From Salegentibacter salarius (GTDB taxonomy: Bacteria; Bacteroidota; Bacteroidia; Flavobacteriales; Flavobacteriaceae), in the NCBI RefSeq assembly GCF_900168265.1, contig NZ_FVZF01000006.1:59964-123963 (forward strand): a stretch of 64,000 nucleotides of DNA, in the 5' to 3' direction. Position numbers and translations under genes: made by a program. Positions 24,120 to 32,757 of the stretch are shown here, piece by piece; within the stretch, counting starts at the first letter, position 1, and every line of letters starts with the position of its first letter. Under the pieces are notes generated by a model. The model did no database searches. It was given only the letters and a program-made list of their open reading frames with translations, and was not told where the DNA came from.

Positions 24120-24854
24120 TTATTGTTTTAAAGGCTGTAATTCAGCTAAATAATCGAAATGTTCTCCTTCTTTAATAAGATCGCAACTAAAATTATTCGA
24201 TTCGGCGGCGAATTTCAGGGTTTGAAAATCTATATAAAGCCAGTCGAAATAATCTGAACTTTCCCCTTTATAAGTTACTTTAAATTCTAATTCTCCATAG
24301 TAAGCAGCTTCAGAATCTATCCAAATTCCGCCATCTTCGTCGCGATCAAATAAATAACTTAAGTCGGAAGAATCCAGCAGTATTTTTCCACCTGGATTAA
24401 GTAGTTCTTTAGCTTTTTTAAAGAATTTATCCAGATTTCTAAGTTTCCCAATAATTCCGCTGCCATTCATAAGCATTAAAATCGTGTCGAATTTTTCATC
24501 TTTTAAGTTGAAGAAATCGATGTTAAGTGCATTATTAATTCCGCGTAAACGGGAAATCTCTATAGCGCCTGCAGAAGTATCAATCGCAGTGACTTCAAGT
24601 TTTTTGTTATTCTGAAGATAAAGTGAATGGCTTCCTGCGCCACAACCAACATCTAAAACCCGGCCGGTAGCAAGTTGTAAAGCCTTTCGTTCTAGAGGAG
24701 GCATTTCGGCATAATTTCGGAATAAATAGGGAACAGGAATTATATCATCATCAAAATCCGGGGAATGTACCTCAATATCGGTTTTATCTTTTTCGTGGTA
24801 ATAAGCTGAAATTGCTTTTCCGAAAGTGTCTTTTATTGAAGTTTGCTTATTCAT
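24120..24854 (-). CDS. class I SAM-dependent methyltransferase
   Basis: I place the start at the ATG whose first base is 24854 (MNKQTSIKDTF), giving 244 residues. A longer frame to 24962 would run through the divergent neighbour's start region and is unlikely. Motif I is VLDVGCGAGSHSLYLQ (about 79-94), followed by the acidic end of strand 2 in VTAIDTSAGAIEISR and motif II-like KFDTILMLMNGSGII. These define the Rossmann methyltransferase fold, but the late part (YDWLYIDFQTLKF-like) gives no clue to the substrate. It is divergent from the YkgJ-type gene with only 35 bp between the starts. Confidence 0.82.
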   Translation of the reverse strand: MNKQTSIKDTFGKAISAYYHEKDKTDIEVHSPDFDDDIIPVPYLFRNYAEMPPLERKALQLATGRVLDVGCGAGSHSLYLQNNKKLEVTAIDTSAGAIEISRLRGINNALNIDFFNLKDEKFDTILMLMNGSGIIGKLRNLDKFFKKAKELLNPGGKILLDSSDLSYLFDRDEDGGIWIDSEAAYYGELEFKVTYKGESSDYFDWLYIDFQTLKFAAESNNFSCDLIKEGEHFDYLAELQPLKQ

Positions 24855-24889
24855 GGATGCGGTGTAGGTTCGTTTTATATCTTTGCCCA

Positions 24890-25384
24890 ATGGAAGAAAT
24901 TCTGAAAAATCTCCCCGAAAAGGCCAAAGATAAGCATAAGGAAAATAAAAAGTTTTTTGCAAAGCTTAGAAAAAAACCGCCTAAAGATCTAGACAGGCAA
25001 ATGCAGGAAATGCACGAGGAAGAATTTTCCCGAACCAATTGCCTGGATTGTGCAAATTGTTGCAAAACCACCGGGCCGCTTTTTACCAATAAAGATATAG
25101 AGCGCATCAGCAAACATTTAAAGCTGAAGCCGCAACAGTTTATTGAGCAGTATTTGCGAATAGATGAAGATAAAGATTATGTATTACAGGAAGTGCCCTG
25201 TACTTTTCTGGCAGCAGATAATTACTGTCTAATTTACGATGTGCGTCCAAAAGCCTGCAGAGAATTTCCGCATACTGACCGAAAGGATTTTCATAAGATC
25301 TCTAACCTCACACTGAAAAACACCGCCATTTGTCCTGCAGCTTATAATATAGTTGAAGAAATGAAGAGAAGAATTAAAGCTTAA
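24890..25384 (+). CDS. YkgJ-family cysteine-cluster protein
   Basis: The ATG at 24890 (MEEILKNLPEK) gives 164 residues; the frame reaches further up, but that stretch is not family-like and overlaps the divergent gene. Eight cysteines include the typical blocks NCLDCANCCKTTGP, PCTFLAADNYCLIYDVRPKACREFP and a late TAICPA. This is the YkgJ (UPF0153) pattern, thought to bind zinc or an Fe-S cluster; function remains unknown. It overlaps the end of the convergent small membrane protein gene by 4 bp. Confidence 0.88.
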   Translation: MEEILKNLPEKAKDKHKENKKFFAKLRKKPPKDLDRQMQEMHEEEFSRTNCLDCANCCKTTGPLFTNKDIERISKHLKLKPQQFIEQYLRIDEDKDYVLQEVPCTFLAADNYCLIYDVRPKACREFPHTDRKDFHKISNLTLKNTAICPAAYNIVEEMKRRIKA

Positions 25385-25626
25385 AACTTTTGTTTGAACT
25401 GACTTACTCTTCTTTTTACGAGATTTGCTTCCTTGTATCTTCTTATGATTAGGAAATACAATATTGGACCGAAAAAAGGTAGGAAGATAATTATGAGTAA
25501 CCAGATCAATTGATGTCTTGCCTTTAACTTCTGCCTCAGCAAACTGACAATAGCTAATACTGCTAGCAACAGAATTGCTACCATAAAAGCCGAGGGCCAA
25601 AAGCTGGAAGTTTCTAAATTGATCAC
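25381..25626 (-). CDS. small PLDc_N-type membrane protein
   Basis: An 81-residue protein with two hydrophobic helices (about 12-30 and 42-61) and a basic C-terminus. RHQLIWLLIIIFLPFFGPILYFLIIRR is the PLDc_N pattern, a two-helix domain first seen at the N-terminus of cardiolipin synthases and also found alone. Here no phospholipase domain follows, so it is a stand-alone version of unknown role. It lies 16 bp downstream of the NamZ-like gene on the same strand and is probably co-transcribed with it. Confidence 0.7.
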   Translation of the reverse strand: MINLETSSFWPSAFMVAILLLAVLAIVSLLRQKLKARHQLIWLLIIIFLPFFGPILYFLIIRRYKEANLVKRRVSQFKQKF

Positions 25627-25642
25627 AGGAAAATATTTACCC

Positions 25643-26875
25643 TTAATATAGCAAATATTCTTTTCGTTTTTCTGAAAATTTTGCCAATCCTGACTGCCAG
25701 GTTTCCCTTATTTCTTGTCCAGATAAGCCTTGTTCTATTTGAGTTTGTAAAGTCTTTGTACCTGCTAATTTTGTAAAAAAAGCATTGAAGAAGTCATCTT
25801 TATTTTCGGTATTCTGATAAGCTTCAATCAGCCACTCTAAATTTATTTGATCTACCCGATCTATTTTGCTAAGATCTCTTCCGTAGCATTCTTTTCCCAG
25901 GTGCTTCGGATTCTTTGCTCCCGCTTTAGATTCTGGCGTATAGGTGAAATCAAAATAATCTTCCTCTAAAAATGGGGAACCAAATACCTGGAATTGCTTG
26001 TCGGTTCCGCGGCCTGCATTTACGTTAGTTCCTTCGAAGAAACATAAACTTGGATATAAATTTATAGCCTGTGCATTAGGTAAATTTGGTGAGGGTTTAA
26101 CTGGGAGATCATAAGATTTAGAATGGTCGTAATTTTCCATCTCTATCACCTCCAGTTCACATTGAATTCCGTCTTTTAACCATTTTTCTCCATTAATCAT
26201 TTTCGCATATTCTCCCATAGTTAATCCGTGAACTGTTGGAATTGGATGCATACCTACAAAACTTTTAAATTCTGTTTCAAGAATAGGACCGTCTATATAA
26301 TGCCCGTTAGGATTTGGGCGATCAAAAACGATAAGTTTTACATCATTTTCAGCGCAGGCTTCCATTACATAGTGTAAGGAAGAAATATAGGTGTAGAAAC
26401 GCGTTCCGACATCCTGAAGGTCAAAGATCAAAACATCAAGATCTTTAAGTTGTGCTACTTTGGGCTTTTTATTATCGCCATAAAGGGAAATCACCGGTAA
26501 GCCGGTTTGTGCATCTTTACCGTCTTCTACTGCTTCGCCGGCATCGGCAGTGCCACGAAAGCCGTGCTCGGGAGCAAAGCCTTTTACCAGGTTTACGTCT
26601 AAGGCAAGTAAAGAATCCACCACGTGCGTATAGCCACCATTTCTATTCTTCATAATTGAAGTTTGGTTGCCCACAATCCCTACTTTTTTGTTTTCTAGAA
26701 GGGGTAAGTAAGCTTCCGTGCGATTTGCCGCCAGGATAATTTCTTCCACTGCTGGTTGTTTCCTATTATTTAATGCAATTTCTTCTGAAGATTGCTCTTT
26801 CTTATTTTGGTTTCCGCAGGAAAGAATACCTATAAAAGCGAATAAAAATGTACTTTTGAATAACCTTTTAAGCAT
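25643..26875 (-). CDS. DUF1343 lipoprotein, exo-beta-N-acetylmuramidase NamZ-like
   Basis: A 410-residue protein with a lipoprotein signal (lipobox FIGILSCGNQ, Cys at about 20). The DUF1343 core shows KKVGIVGNQTSIM, KGFAPEHGFRGTADAGE, LDVLIFDLQDVGTRFYTYIS, VKLIVFDRPNPNGHYIDGP, HPIPTVHGLTMGEYAKMINGE and INLYPSLCFFEGTNVNAGRGTDKQFQVFGSPF. Family members were shown to be exo-acting muramidases (NamZ, GH171) that release MurNAc from peptidoglycan ends, so it likely recycles cell wall in the periplasm. Its ATG is only 9 bp from the TTG of the divergent permease gene. Confidence 0.87.
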   Translation of the reverse strand: MLKRLFKSTFLFAFIGILSCGNQNKKEQSSEEIALNNRKQPAVEEIILAANRTEAYLPLLENKKVGIVGNQTSIMKNRNGGYTHVVDSLLALDVNLVKGFAPEHGFRGTADAGEAVEDGKDAQTGLPVISLYGDNKKPKVAQLKDLDVLIFDLQDVGTRFYTYISSLHYVMEACAENDVKLIVFDRPNPNGHYIDGPILETEFKSFVGMHPIPTVHGLTMGEYAKMINGEKWLKDGIQCELEVIEMENYDHSKSYDLPVKPSPNLPNAQAINLYPSLCFFEGTNVNAGRGTDKQFQVFGSPFLEEDYFDFTYTPESKAGAKNPKHLGKECYGRDLSKIDRVDQINLEWLIEAYQNTENKDDFFNAFFTKLAGTKTLQTQIEQGLSGQEIRETWQSGLAKFSEKRKEYLLY

Positions 26876-26884
26876 CGTGATAGT

Positions 26885-28117
26885 TTGAATTTCGAATTTT
26901 TTGTTGTTAAACGCCTAATTGGCGGTAAGAGCCATAAAAGTAGTATTTCTGCTCCTATTATAAAAATAGCGATTGCGGCAATTGCGATTGGCGTGGTAAT
27001 GATGCTTGTTTCCTTTGCCACCGGGCTTGGTTTACAGGAAAAAATAAGGGATAAGATCGCAGCTTTTAACGGGCATATCAATATCTCTAATTACGACAAT
27101 AATAGTTCGCAGGTTACTCTTACACCTGTGGATAAAAACCAGGAATTCTATCCAGAATTTAATACGGTTGATGGTATCGCCCACGTACAGGCGGTAGCTA
27201 CTAAGTTTGGGATAATTAGAACTGAAACCGATTTTGAAGGTGTGATTGTAAAAGGCGTGGGCACCGATTATAACTGGAGCTATTTTAAAGATTTTCTGGT
27301 AGAAGGTAAGCTTCCAAACGTTGATGATAAATTAAATGATGAGGTTTTAATTTCCTCATATTTGGCTAATAGGCTTCAATTAAATTTTGGGGATAAAGTA
27401 CCTACTTATTTTTTGAGGGAAGGCAGCGAACGCCCTTTAACCCGTGGTTTTGTGATTACCGGAATTTACGATTCGGGGTTTATGGAGTTTGATAAACTAT
27501 ATGTGCTGGCTGATATTCGGCATATTCAGCGTCTTAATCGCTGGGAAGAAAATCAAGTAGGGAATTTTGAGGTTTTTCTGAATGATTTTAATGAAATTGA
27601 TAAGAAAGGCCAGGAAGTTTATGAGAATACCGGCTCTTTTTTAGACACGCAAACCATAACCCAGACTTATTATTCTATTTTTGAATGGCTCGCACTTTTC
27701 GATTTTAATATCGCGCTAATTATTGGAATTATGATCCTGGTAGCAGGAATAAATATGATTACCGCTTTACTGGTTTTAATCCTGGAACGCACTCAAATGA
27801 TAGGCATTTTAAAAGCATTGGGTGGGAACGATTGGAGCATTAGAAAGATTTTTCTTTACAACGCCGGTTACCTTATTATTAAAGGACTTTTTTGGGGGAA
27901 TTTAATTGGCCTGGGACTTTTATTGCTTCAAAAGTATTTTAAGCTAGTTCCGCTAGATCCCAGTACATATTATGTGACAGAAGTTCCCGTTTATTTAAAC
28001 TGGGACTATATTCTGGCAGTAAATCTTGGGACATTGGTTTTGTGTATGCTAATGCTTATAATTCCTTCAATAATAATTTCGAAAATTTCTCCCTCAAGAG
28101 CAATTAAATTTGAATAA
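26885..28117 (+). CDS. FtsX-like ABC transporter permease (LolC/LolE type)
   Basis: A 410-residue permease. The N-terminus MNFEFFVVKRLIGGKS leads to the first membrane helix (about 22-46, AIAAIAIGVVMMLVSFATG), then a periplasmic domain of about 220 residues, and three helices at about 270-300, 325-350 and 375-400. LILERTQMIGILKALGGNDWSIRKIFL is the FtsX-family coupling region. The LolC/E type works with an ATPase in releasing lipoproteins from the inner membrane; the ATPase is not here. The start is a TTG, supported by the N-terminal pattern common in this family. The 9-bp gap to the divergent gene leaves no room for promoters between them. Confidence 0.88.
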   Translation: MNFEFFVVKRLIGGKSHKSSISAPIIKIAIAAIAIGVVMMLVSFATGLGLQEKIRDKIAAFNGHINISNYDNNSSQVTLTPVDKNQEFYPEFNTVDGIAHVQAVATKFGIIRTETDFEGVIVKGVGTDYNWSYFKDFLVEGKLPNVDDKLNDEVLISSYLANRLQLNFGDKVPTYFLREGSERPLTRGFVITGIYDSGFMEFDKLYVLADIRHIQRLNRWEENQVGNFEVFLNDFNEIDKKGQEVYENTGSFLDTQTITQTYYSIFEWLALFDFNIALIIGIMILVAGINMITALLVLILERTQMIGILKALGGNDWSIRKIFLYNAGYLIIKGLFWGNLIGLGLLLLQKYFKLVPLDPSTYYVTEVPVYLNWDYILAVNLGTLVLCMLMLIIPSIIISKISPSRAIKFE

Positions 28118-28170
28118 AGTGTAAAAAATAAAGTGTTTTAGGTATTTCAATTGAAGTAAATTCAATTTTT

Positions 28171-28178
28171 TACCTTTG
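28171..28178 (+). promoter_or_regulatory. -7 element of the cysteine synthase promoter
   Basis: TACCTTTG is a perfect TAnnTTTG, 19 bp before the ATG. A weak ATTG at 28150-28153, 17 bp upstream, may serve as the -33 box. Confidence 0.55.
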
Positions 28179-28197
28179 CAACTTCAAAAATTAAAAA

Positions 28198-29178
28198 ATG
28201 GATTACGTAGAAAATATATTGGGAACTATTGGCAATACGCCAATGGTGAAAATGAATAAGATCACTAAAGATATTGATGCGCTGGTTTTGGCCAAATATG
28301 AAACTTTTAACCCTGGAAATTCGGTTAAAGATCGTATGGCAGTGAAAATGGTAGAGGAAGCTGAGGCTAGCGGAAAATTAAAACCAGGTGGAACTATTAT
28401 TGAAGGAACTTCCGGGAATACCGGGATGGGTCTGGCGCTTGCAGCGATTGTAAAAGGATACAAGATGGTTTGTGTACTTTCTGATAAGCAGAGTAAAGAG
28501 AAAATTGATATTCTAAAAGCTGTAGGTTGCGAAGTGGTTGTTTGCCCAACCGAAGTTGCTCCCGAAGATCCGCGTTCTTACTATTCAACTTCTAAAAGAA
28601 TGGCCGAGGAGACTCCTAATTCCTGGTATGTAAATCAATATGATAATTTGGCAAATACCAAGGCACATTACGAAAGTACGGGGCCTGAAATCTGGAAACA
28701 AACCGACGGAAAAGTGACTCATTTTGTAGTAGGTGTAGGTACCGGCGGGACTATTTCTGGAGTTGGTAAATATTTAAAAGAGAAAAACCCGAATATTAAA
28801 GTTTGGGGAATTGATACCTACGGATCGGTTTTTAAGAAATACCACGAAACCGGCGAGTTCGATGAAAAGGAGATCTATCCTTATATCACCGAAGGGATTG
28901 GAGAAGATATTTTACCAAAAAATGTAGATTTCAGCGTAATTGACGGCTTTACCAAAGTAACCGATAAAGACGCGGCAATTTATACCCGGAAGCTAGCTGA
29001 AGAAGAAGGCTTTTTCTTAGGAAATTCGGCTGGAGCTGCGGCAAAAGGCTTGCTTCAATTGAAAGAGCATTTCACTAAAGACGATGTGGTAGTGGTTTTA
29101 TTTCACGATCATGGAAGTCGTTATGTAGGAAAAATTTTCAACGATGAATGGATGAGAAAACAGGGTTTTTTAGATTAA
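28198..29178 (+). CDS. PLP-dependent cysteine synthase family protein
   Basis: A 326-residue fold-type II PLP enzyme. FNPGNSVKDRMAVKMV (about 38-53) holds the Schiff-base lysine, GTIIEGTSGNTGMGLALAA (about 64) the substrate-binding Ser-Gly-Asn-Thr loop, and VVGVGTGGTISGVGKYL (about 178) the PLP-phosphate loop. It joins sulfide or another nucleophile to O-acetylserine, or it may act as cystathionine beta-synthase; the sequence alone does not separate these. The family is O-acetylserine sulfhydrylase/CBS. The SVKDR form instead of SIKDR is common in the CBS-like branch. Confidence 0.88.
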   Translation: MDYVENILGTIGNTPMVKMNKITKDIDALVLAKYETFNPGNSVKDRMAVKMVEEAEASGKLKPGGTIIEGTSGNTGMGLALAAIVKGYKMVCVLSDKQSKEKIDILKAVGCEVVVCPTEVAPEDPRSYYSTSKRMAEETPNSWYVNQYDNLANTKAHYESTGPEIWKQTDGKVTHFVVGVGTGGTISGVGKYLKEKNPNIKVWGIDTYGSVFKKYHETGEFDEKEIYPYITEGIGEDILPKNVDFSVIDGFTKVTDKDAAIYTRKLAEEEGFFLGNSAGAAAKGLLQLKEHFTKDDVVVVLFHDHGSRYVGKIFNDEWMRKQGFLD

Positions 29179-29299
29179 TTGCAGCACCGCTTTATTTTAG
29201 GTGTTAGCATGTTCGTTGTCTGGAAATTTAATAAAATAATAATCTCTATCTAAGAGAGCCTTTTTATAAATTAGGTAATAATAAAATAGATTTTTGTTT

Positions 29300-31396
29300 A
29301 TGAGGAATTTGTGGCTTTTTACAAGTGTATTTTTAATGCTAACAACCATTACCAGTGCACAGGTAGAAGAAAATTCAGAATTTCAAATAGAGGTAAATCT
29401 AACAAATCCTACTCGTGAGATTAACGATGGCGTTGCCGAGGTTGAAGTGCAGGGGGGTGAGAAGCCTTACCAATATAAATGGAGCAATCAATCTACTGCT
29501 TTAGATGCCAGGAAGTCTACCGGGTTGATTGAGGGAATGGAACATTCAGTTAAGGTTACCGATGCCAATAATAATTCCATTTCTAAATCCTTTATAATTA
29601 AGGCAGAATCTATTACCGAAATTTTTAACAGTAACGTACAGCCTGCCGTAGATTTTTTGGGAGGAATTTTATTTTGGGATCCATTTGCTTCTATAGGCTT
29701 ATTTGATCCTGTAGTATATACACCCAGTAAACAAATTCCTATACCTGAATGGGATGCTACCAGTGATAATTCCTATACCTTAAAAGAATGGTTAGTCGCT
29801 AAAAAGGCAGAGGTTGATGAAGGCGACAAGATTGCTATCCTGCAAACCAATAGAGGAGAAGAAATTGATGTTTATTCTCCGGTAAAAGGAAAACTGAATT
29901 ACCTCATAAAGGAAGGCCACGTAATTTTTGATCCTAATAGTACCAGTGATGTTGTAGAACAAGATGCACACGTTTTTGCAGAAGTAGTATATGCTGAGCC
30001 GCAACCACTGTTACATCCTAATGGAGATGTAAAAAAGAATGCGATTCCTTTTATCGTAATGTGGTTAATAATTGGGAGTATCTTTTTTACGTTCCGACTT
30101 GGTTTTATAAATATCCGCGGATTTAAACATTCTATAGATCTTGCCAGGGGTAAGTATGACGATCCAAACGCGCCGGGTACCATTACGCATTTCCAGGCTA
30201 TGGCCACGGCGGTTTCTGCTACAGTTGGTTTAGGAAACATCGCCGGTGTAGCAGTAGCTATTTCCTTAGGTGGAGCCGGTGCAACTTTTTGGATGTTTTT
30301 GGCAGGTTTCTTTGCAATGTCCCTGAAGTTTGTAGAATGTACGCTTGGTGTAAAATACCGCTTTATAAATGATGGAGGCCGAATTTTTGGTGGGCCAATG
30401 AATTATTTACGCTACGGGCTGGAAAGAAGAAATATGAGAGGGCTTGGGAAATTCCTGGCTACTTTTTTTGCAATACTGGGAGTAGGAGCTTCTTTTGGTG
30501 GTGGTAATATGCTTCAGTCGAATCAGGCCTTTAAGATTGTTTCTGAACAATTACCTTTTCTACAAGGTCACGGCTTCTGGTTTGGGGTTGGTTTTGCTAT
30601 CCTGGTTGGAATAGTAATTATAGGGGGTATTAATAGTATTGCTAAAGTTACCGGCAAAGTAGTCCCTTTTATGGCTATAGTTTACGTTGCTGGGTGTGCA
30701 ATTGTAATTGGTACTCATATAGAGAATATAGGTGGTGCATTTTCAGCAATTTTTAATGGAGCACTTTCTGCCGATGCCCTTAAAGGAGGATTTATTGGGG
30801 TGTTAATTATTGGACTACAACGTGCTGCTTTCTCCAGTGAAGCCGGGGTAGGTTCTGCCGCTATTGCTCATAGTGCTTCTAAAACCAATAATCCTATAGC
30901 CGATGGTTTTACATCTTTAGTAGAGCCTTTTATTGATACAATGGTAGTATGTACCATGACCGCTTTGGTTCTTATTTTTACGGGAATGCATGAAGTAAAC
31001 GGGCTTGGAGGGGTAGAGCTTACCTCAGATGCGTTTGGCAGTGTAATTTCATGGTTTCCGGCTGTTCTTGCTTTCGCTGTATTTTTATTCGCTTTTTCTA
31101 CTATGGTTTCCTGGTCTTATTACGGAATGAGATCCTGGACTTATTTATTCGGGAGAAGTCTAAAATCAGAAATGGTTTATAAAGTTATGTTCTTATTGTT
31201 CGTAGTACTTGGTGCAACAACAAGTCTTGGTGCAGTGCTGAGCTTTTCGGATATGATGATCTTAGCTATGTCTTTTCCTAATATTATAGGTTTGTATATC
31301 TTGTCTTCTGAAGTGCGGGAGGATATGAAAATTTACCTCGATAGACTCAAGGCAGGTGAAATTTATATTAGTGAAAAATTCAGGAAAGCAGCTTAA
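29300..31396 (+). CDS. AGCS sodium:alanine/glycine symporter with Ig-like and lipoyl-like N-terminal region
   Basis: The ATG at 29300 (MRNLWLFTSVF) is preferred to a TTG two codons upstream; the protein has 698 residues. Order of parts: signal peptide (to about 20, TSAQ), a SprB/Ig-like domain with GGEKPYQYKWSNQ (to about 95), a short AGCS-like amphipathic segment (VQPAVDFLGGILFWDPF, about 110-126), a barrel-sandwich (lipoyl-like) domain with KKAEVDEGDKIAIL and VYSPVKGKLNYLI (about 155-210), then the transporter from about 250. Symporter blocks are SATVGLGNIAGVAVAISLGG and SSEAGVGSAAIAHSA. No lysine stands at the lipoyl/biotinyl position. It would import alanine or glycine with Na+. It is a paralogue of the protein at 35206. 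Confidence 0.9.
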   Translation: MRNLWLFTSVFLMLTTITSAQVEENSEFQIEVNLTNPTREINDGVAEVEVQGGEKPYQYKWSNQSTALDARKSTGLIEGMEHSVKVTDANNNSISKSFIIKAESITEIFNSNVQPAVDFLGGILFWDPFASIGLFDPVVYTPSKQIPIPEWDATSDNSYTLKEWLVAKKAEVDEGDKIAILQTNRGEEIDVYSPVKGKLNYLIKEGHVIFDPNSTSDVVEQDAHVFAEVVYAEPQPLLHPNGDVKKNAIPFIVMWLIIGSIFFTFRLGFINIRGFKHSIDLARGKYDDPNAPGTITHFQAMATAVSATVGLGNIAGVAVAISLGGAGATFWMFLAGFFAMSLKFVECTLGVKYRFINDGGRIFGGPMNYLRYGLERRNMRGLGKFLATFFAILGVGASFGGGNMLQSNQAFKIVSEQLPFLQGHGFWFGVGFAILVGIVIIGGINSIAKVTGKVVPFMAIVYVAGCAIVIGTHIENIGGAFSAIFNGALSADALKGGFIGVLIIGLQRAAFSSEAGVGSAAIAHSASKTNNPIADGFTSLVEPFIDTMVVCTMTALVLIFTGMHEVNGLGGVELTSDAFGSVISWFPAVLAFAVFLFAFSTMVSWSYYGMRSWTYLFGRSLKSEMVYKVMFLLFVVLGATTSLGAVLSFSDMMILAMSFPNIIGLYILSSEVREDMKIYLDRLKAGEIYISEKFRKAA

Positions 31397-31493
31397 GGAA
31401 GATAAATGGCTCTATAATCGAGATTTAATGCTACGATGCTTTTCTCGAATATTCTTTTTGAATACTTCGTGAGTTCGTTTCGAGGTAGTTTAC

Positions 31494-31841
31494 TTATGGT
31501 AATTTCTGAAGAAGATAAAAGAGAAAACTTCCAATTAAATATAGAAGCACATCAATAATATCGGCCGTGTATCTCCAGTGTAGTGGTGGAAGAATAACTT
31601 CAAAATAAATGGCATACATCACAAATACTGAAAGTACTGTAAAAAGGTTTAAACGTAAAGTTTTGTCCTTCTTAAGGAACTGTACCGTAAAGAGGCAAAT
31701 GCTTAATACAATAGGCATACAAAGAAAATCTGCCAGGTAAAAATTAATAAAATCGGGTAGTGGTTGTTCTAAAAAGTAAAGGGTTTGAAGTGCAACGAAA
31801 AGAAGACAAAATAGAAAGAATACGGTTTTTAGACTTTTCAT
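31494..31841 (-). CDS. small integral membrane protein
   Basis: The ATG at 31841 (MKSLKTVFFLF) overlaps the stop of the upstream gene (ATGA); an earlier start would add a cysteine-rich non-membrane stretch and is unlikely. The 115 residues hold about four hydrophobic helices with the short loops FLEQPLPDFINFYLADFLCMP and ILPPLHWRYTADIIDVLLYL. I recall similar flavobacterial proteins annotated as magnesium-citrate secondary transporters, but a protein this short is unlikely to be a full transporter. The function is unknown. Confidence 0.65.
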   Translation of the reverse strand: MKSLKTVFFLFCLLFVALQTLYFLEQPLPDFINFYLADFLCMPIVLSICLFTVQFLKKDKTLRLNLFTVLSVFVMYAIYFEVILPPLHWRYTADIIDVLLYLIGSFLFYLLQKLP

Positions 31842-32023
31842 AATACCAATAAGGAGACCAGAAAAGCAATTACACCGCCTACTACCATTACCGCAATCCA
31901 AATTGAATATCCAACTTTAGAAAAGAAACGCCCAAAACCGGTTTTAGGTTCTTCTTTTTCCTGCACTGGCTTTGAAGCTATATTTTTAGAGGTGTCTGTA
32001 TTGTTTTTTTGATTGTGTTCCAT
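31838..32023 (-). CDS. small single-pass membrane protein
   Basis: A 61-residue protein with a hydrophilic N-terminal half rich in Asn, Lys and Glu (MEHNQKNNTDTSKNI), a linker EEPKTGFGRFFSKVGYS and one C-terminal membrane helix (about 39-60). It overlaps the next gene by 4 bp and so is translationally coupled to the four-helix protein. The orientation suggests a cytosolic N-terminus. No family is recognised. Confidence 0.6.
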   Translation of the reverse strand: MEHNQKNNTDTSKNIASKPVQEKEEPKTGFGRFFSKVGYSIWIAVMVVGGVIAFLVSLLVL

Positions 32024-32134
32024 AATTAAGTTGCTGTCACTTTGCTAAAAAAGATAAACATTATTTTCAAAATGGAACTGCTTCCTCAGGCTTTAACCGT
32101 AATTTAGGGCTTGGCTATAAAAAATCTTAAAATA

Positions 32135-32689
32135 TTATTCTTCCCATCCCCAGGGAGCATCGGGAGTTTCTACCGGATTTGAAAGATCGAACTCAACCGT
32201 AAAATTAGTGTTCGAACCTATTCTTTTTAAATTGTAACTAAATATTTCCTCATCTAAGCTAATCCACCAAACGTTGGTTGCTGCAGCAGGAATAAGGTCG
32301 GCGGTTTCCTTATCAGCAGGAAATACCTGGATGTTTGCTAACCCGGTGTTGGAAGCCGTGCCGCCATATTGAGTTATTTTATCTTCGCTGCCATCAGGTT
32401 TGCGGTGATCATGTTTCAACTCAACTTTATCATCTTTTAATCTTAAAATCCAGGTTCGGGATTTATTTTCTCCTACGAAAAATGGGATTTTAATTTCATT
32501 TTCCTCACAAGATCTCACGTGCATAATTAATTTCTTGCCATCAAAATCATCATTGCCCATTCCCTGGGTTATGGTGCCTTCATAAGATTTTCCGCAATGA
32601 TGCTGAAGTTGGTTCCAAAAGCTTTTCGCCGGTTTTTCCTGGGCAAAGACTGCGCTGCTAAAAAAGAATAAAATGAAGTATAATTTCAT
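32135..32689 (-). CDS. uncharacterised secreted protein
   Basis: A 184-residue protein with a clean signal peptide (MKLYFILFFFSSAVFAQE, cleavage after about 16). The mature part looks all-beta, with two cysteines (HHCGKSYEG and HVRSCEEN, about 32 and 60) that could form a disulfide, and the blocks TWILRLKDDKVELKHDHRKPDG and TNVWWISLDEEIFSYNLKRIG. I do not recognise a domain; a lipocalin-like or periplasmic beta-barrel fold is possible. It is divergent from the SGNH hydrolase gene with 68 bp between the starts. Confidence 0.65.
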   Translation of the reverse strand: MKLYFILFFFSSAVFAQEKPAKSFWNQLQHHCGKSYEGTITQGMGNDDFDGKKLIMHVRSCEENEIKIPFFVGENKSRTWILRLKDDKVELKHDHRKPDGSEDKITQYGGTASNTGLANIQVFPADKETADLIPAAATNVWWISLDEEIFSYNLKRIGSNTNFTVEFDLSNPVETPDAPWGWEE

Positions 32690-32757
32690 ATTACAAATTG
32701 GCTAAATGTTTTAAATTGCTGCAAAATACACTATTTAAAGCCTTAAACAGATTCTGA

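Noticed and set aside
24855..24962. Longer N-terminus for the methyltransferase
   Set aside because: The extra 36 residues overlap the coding start of the divergent YkgJ-type gene and do not look like a methyltransferase N-terminus; the ATG at 24854 fits better.
31842..31901. Longer N-terminus for the small membrane protein at 31494-31841
   Set aside because: The added residues are Cys/Gly/Arg-rich and arise from reading the neighbour in another frame; the ATG overlapping the neighbour stop is more natural.
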